Shown here one piece after another: positions 7,179 through 8,782 of a DNA stretch of 8,782 nt. Both the position numbers and the translations under genes were made by a program. The DNA is from an uncultured Carnobacterium sp. (GTDB lineage Bacteria; Bacillota; Bacilli; Lactobacillales; Aerococcaceae), in assembly GCA_937923125.1 (NCBI GenBank), contig CALALK010000044.1, forward strand, positions 1 through 8,782, in the 5' to 3' direction. The notes below the pieces were generated by a model, which saw only the letters and a list, made by a program, of their open reading frames with translations, was not told where the DNA came from and ran no database searches. Numbering within the stretch: position 1 is the stretch's first letter; each line of letters starts with the position of its first letter.

Positions 7179-7826
7179 TTATTTTTGGTTGTCCAAGAAA
7201 TAAATAAGTGTTTGAAGTTCGTTTGTTAAGTCCACGTTTTGAACTCGAACGTTTTCTGGTACGTCTAAGCGGATTGGTGTGAAGTTCAAGATTCCGCGAA
7301 CATTTGCTTCTACTAAGCGGTCTGCTGTTTCTTGAGCAACATCTTGTGGCACTGTTAAGATGGCCACTTGGATTTGTTGAACTTTCAATTGTTCTACCAT
7401 TTCATCCATGCTGTAAACTGGCACACCTGTTTGGATTGTTCCAACGATGTCTTCGTTTACGTCGAACGCTGCGCTAATACGCACGTTGTTGCTTTGGTGG
7501 AAGTTGTAGTTTAAGAGCGCTTGTCCTAATTTACCAACCCCTACTAAAGCGACGTTTGTTAGGCGATCTTGGTTTAAAGTATGGCTGAAGAATTCTAATA
7601 AGTATTCTACATCATATCCATATCCACGTTTTCCTAAAGCTCCAAAGTATGAGAAGTCACGACGGATTGTTGCGCTATCGACTTTTACAGCTTCACTTAA
7701 TTCAGTTGATGAGATGCGACGTTTTCCTGCGTCATGCAAGAAACGTAAGTAACGATGATAAATGGCCAAACGTTTCGCAGTTGCGCGTGGCACTTCGATT
7801 TCTTTTAATTCGTTTAAATCTTTCAT
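7179..7826 (-). CDS. rex: Redox-sensing transcriptional repressor Rex
   Basis: Rex is a homodimeric repressor that binds DNA when NADH is low and releases it when the NADH/NAD+ ratio rises. It controls fermentation and respiration genes. The protein has 215 residues, the usual length. The N-terminal winged helix (about 13-80) contains [17 protein letters not shown] and the recognition region [23 protein letters not shown] (49-71). The Rossmann NADH-binding motif GVGKLG lies at 96-101, with FDVN (121-124) following the second strand, where the cofactor ribose is bound. The C-terminal swapped helix ends [16 protein letters not shown]. The ATG at 7824-7826 has AGGGAG (7835-7840) at 8 nt. The open frame extends 15 codons further but without a ribosome binding site. 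Location near groESL matches other Firmicutes (ydiH/rex of B. subtilis). Half-sites resembling its operator lie upstream. Confidence 0.98.
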   Translation of the reverse strand: MKDLNELKEIEVPRATAKRLAIYHRYLRFLHDAGKRRISSTELSEAVKVDSATIRRDFSYFGALGKRGYGYDVEYLLEFFSHTLNQDRLTNVALVGVGKLGQALLNYNFHQSNNVRISAAFDVNEDIVGTIQTGVPVYSMDEMVEQLKVQQIQVAILTVPQDVAQETADRLVEANVRGILNFTPIRLDVPENVRVQNVDLTNELQTLIYFLDNQK

Positions 7827-7861
7827 TGATAAGACTCCCTTTTTCTTTTTTATCCATGCGT

Positions 7862-7891
7862 ATTCTATCACAACGACATTTCATTTCACAA
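7862..7891 (-). promoter_or_regulatory. Promoter of rex
   Basis: On the minus strand TTGTGA (7886-7891), 18 nt, then TAGAAT (7862-7867) with an extended TGA just before it. The -35 hexamer is itself the start of a TTGTGAA sequence, the half-site of Rex operators, and another TTGTGA overlaps the -10 extension (7868-7873). This would suit autoregulation. Confidence 0.65.
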
Positions 7892-7946
7892 ACAGTATGC
7901 TTATACCTCACGAACATTCATCAATTTCGCTTATATACAGCAAGCT

Positions 7947-7966
7947 TTGTGCTTTTTTCTTCACAA
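7947..7966. promoter_or_regulatory. Candidate Rex operator between rex and the ABC gene
   Basis: TTGTGCT, six bases (TTTTTC), then TTCACAA. This is the spacing and length (20 bp) of the Rex consensus TTGTGAA-N6-TTCACAA, with a perfect right half and five of seven matches on the left. It lies between the rex promoter and the divergent ABC promoter. The call rests on motif resemblance only. Confidence 0.5.
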
Positions 7967-7981
7967 CCTCCCTATTGTGAA
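7960..7981. repeat. Dyad TTCACAA-N8-TTGTGAA
   Basis: This is a perfect 7-bp inverted repeat with an 8-nt centre. Its left arm is shared with the candidate Rex operator at 7947-7966. The arm order is opposite to that of a Rex box, so on its own it is either two outward-facing half-sites or a hairpin. No T-run follows on either strand, so it is not a terminator. Confidence 0.45.
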
Positions 7982-8011
7982 TGTGAATGCAAATCCGAGC
8001 GCATTTCAATA

Positions 8012-8039
8012 TTGGTCCTTCTCTTTTTTATGCTAAAAT
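8012..8039 (+). promoter_or_regulatory. Promoter of the ABC ATPase gene
   Basis: TTGGTC (8012-8017), 16 nt, TAAAAT (8034-8039), with an extended TGC immediately before the -10. Transcription would start near 8046, about 23 nt before the ATG. Confidence 0.7.
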
Positions 8040-8068
8040 AAAATGAAACCACATTGAAAGGACCCGTC

Positions 8069-8782
8069 ATGATTTTATTACAAGGACAAGGACTCGCGCG
8101 TACGTTTGCGGATGAAGTCCTATTTGAAAACATTACAATTCATATTCAAGAAAATTCGCGGATTGCCATCGTTGGGCGTAATGGTACTGGAAAAAGTACT
8201 ATTTTGAAAATGATTAATGGCATTGTCAACTATGATAGCGGTGATATTCTTTATAAGAATCAATCTCTTAGTGAAATGACTCCAGCTACTCTTAGACAAA
8301 CTAGAAAAAATCTTGCTTATATATTTCAACATTCTAATCTTATTGATAACAAAAGTGTATATTATCATTTAAGCCTGGTATACAAATTAAATAAAGTCCC
8401 TGTTGATAAAAAGAAGGTAAATTATATCCTTGAGTTTATGAATATATCCCGTCTAAAAGACAGCCTTTGTGGTAGTCTTAGCGGTGGCGAACAGCAAAAA
8501 GTAGCTATTGCTATGGCACTTCTTCAAGAACCTGAAGTATTACTTTGCGATGAGATTAGTTCAGCACTCGACACCAATAGTGAAAAAGAAATTTTTACAC
8601 TGTTAAACAAACTACGAGAAACATCAGATATCTCTATAGTAATGATTTCTCACAGTTTATCTTTACTTAAAAACTTCTGCGATAAAGTAATTATCATCGA
8701 TGATTCTACAATTAAAGATATTATTATACCTAACAAAGATATTAAAGATGATTACGACAGCAATTATTATAAGTATGTAAAG
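8069..8782 (+). CDS. ABC ATPase gene, apparent ABC-F/MetN-like chimera (open at window end)
   Basis: The gene starts at ATG 8069 with AAAGGA at 6 nt and stays open for 238 codons to the window end. Residues 1-48 (MILLQGQGLARTFADEVLFENI..., IAIVGRNGTGKSTILKM) read as the N-terminus of an ABC-F ribosome-associated ATPase, the usual neighbour of rex (YdiF in B. subtilis). From about residue 50 the protein instead resembles a MetN-type importer ATPase: Q-loop FQHSNLI (Q87), signature LSGGE (137-141), Walker B VLLCDEISSALD (157-168) and H-loop histidine H195. An ABC-F protein would not have this LLCDE-SSALD pattern. Codons also change: CTC, GCG, CGT, ACG and CGG before the join; ATA, AGA and TAT-rich after it. 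The ATPase domain is formally complete. The tail (about 211-238) is acidic, Asp/Ile/Tyr-rich and unplaced. The gene is either a real recombinant or an assembly join at Walker A; full length and function are unknown. Confidence 0.8.
   Translation, partial: MILLQGQGLARTFADEVLFENITIHIQENSRIAIVGRNGTGKSTILKMINGIVNYDSGDILYKNQSLSEMTPATLRQTRKNLAYIFQHSNLIDNKSVYYHLSLVYKLNKVPVDKKKVNYILEFMNISRLKDSLCGSLSGGEQQKVAIAMALLQEPEVLLCDEISSALDTNSEKEIFTLLNKLRETSDISIVMISHSLSLLKNFCDKVIIIDDSTIKDIIIPNKDIKDDYDSNYYKYVK

Noticed and set aside
7937..7958. Possible plus-strand terminator (AGCA / TGCT followed by T6) in the rex/ABC gap
   Set aside because: The stem is only 4 bp and no plus-strand gene ends there; the T-run is better explained as the centre of the candidate Rex operator.
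8120..8368. Minus-strand 82-codon reading frame inside the ABC gene
   Set aside because: It lies antisense to an ATPase sequence with all conserved motifs and has no ribosome binding site of its own.

Overview
The window looks like chromosomal DNA from a low-GC Gram-positive bacterium of the order Lactobacillales. The evidence is a perfect CIRCE operator on groES-groEL, a Rex redox repressor next to groESL, AGGAGG-type ribosome binding sites throughout, and AT-rich rho-independent terminators after most transcription units. The Rex, GroEL, LemA and HtpX sequences would suit a Carnobacteriaceae/Aerococcaceae-like organism (Granulicatella is one possibility), but this cannot be proven from the sequence alone.

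Layout, left to right. (1) Bases 1-561 hold the first 187 codons of D-alanine--D-alanine ligase (minus strand), cut by the window edge. (2) Bases 729-1496 and 1708-2013 are two unrecognised cytosolic proteins of 255 and 101 aa (minus strand), each with its own terminator. (3) Bases 2091-3578 form a lemA-htpX envelope-stress operon (minus strand). (4) Bases 3724-4428 encode a SUKH/SMI1-KNR4-like protein (plus strand), divergent from lemA, with promoters that appear to overlap back to back. (5) Bases 4433-4780 are a gene-poor stretch between two convergent genes. It holds the SUKH terminator, a roughly 200-bp imperfect inverted-repeat element with internal hairpins, and the groEL terminator. (6) Bases 4783-6775 are the groES-groEL operon (minus strand) with promoter and CIRCE. 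(7) Bases 6838-7101 encode a small two-helix membrane protein (plus strand) with its own promoter and terminator. (8) Bases 7179-7826 are rex (minus strand). A divergent control region follows, with a plausible Rex operator. (9) Bases 8069-8782 are an open-ended ABC ATPase gene (plus strand).

The housekeeping content concerns protein folding (GroESL), membrane-protein quality control (LemA/HtpX), cell wall synthesis (Ddl) and NADH/NAD+ sensing (Rex). An ABC-F gene, rex and groESL in the same neighbourhood recalls Bacillus subtilis ydiF-(moaC)-rex-...-groES-groEL.

The most striking feature is the last gene. Its first ~48 codons read as the start of an ABC-F translation factor, the expected neighbour of rex. 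From just after Walker A, the protein reads as a MetN-like importer ATPase with clearly more AT-rich codons. It is either a recombinant (chimeric) ATPase gene or an assembly join at the conserved Walker A. The second item worth attention is the inverted-repeat element at about 4502-4713.
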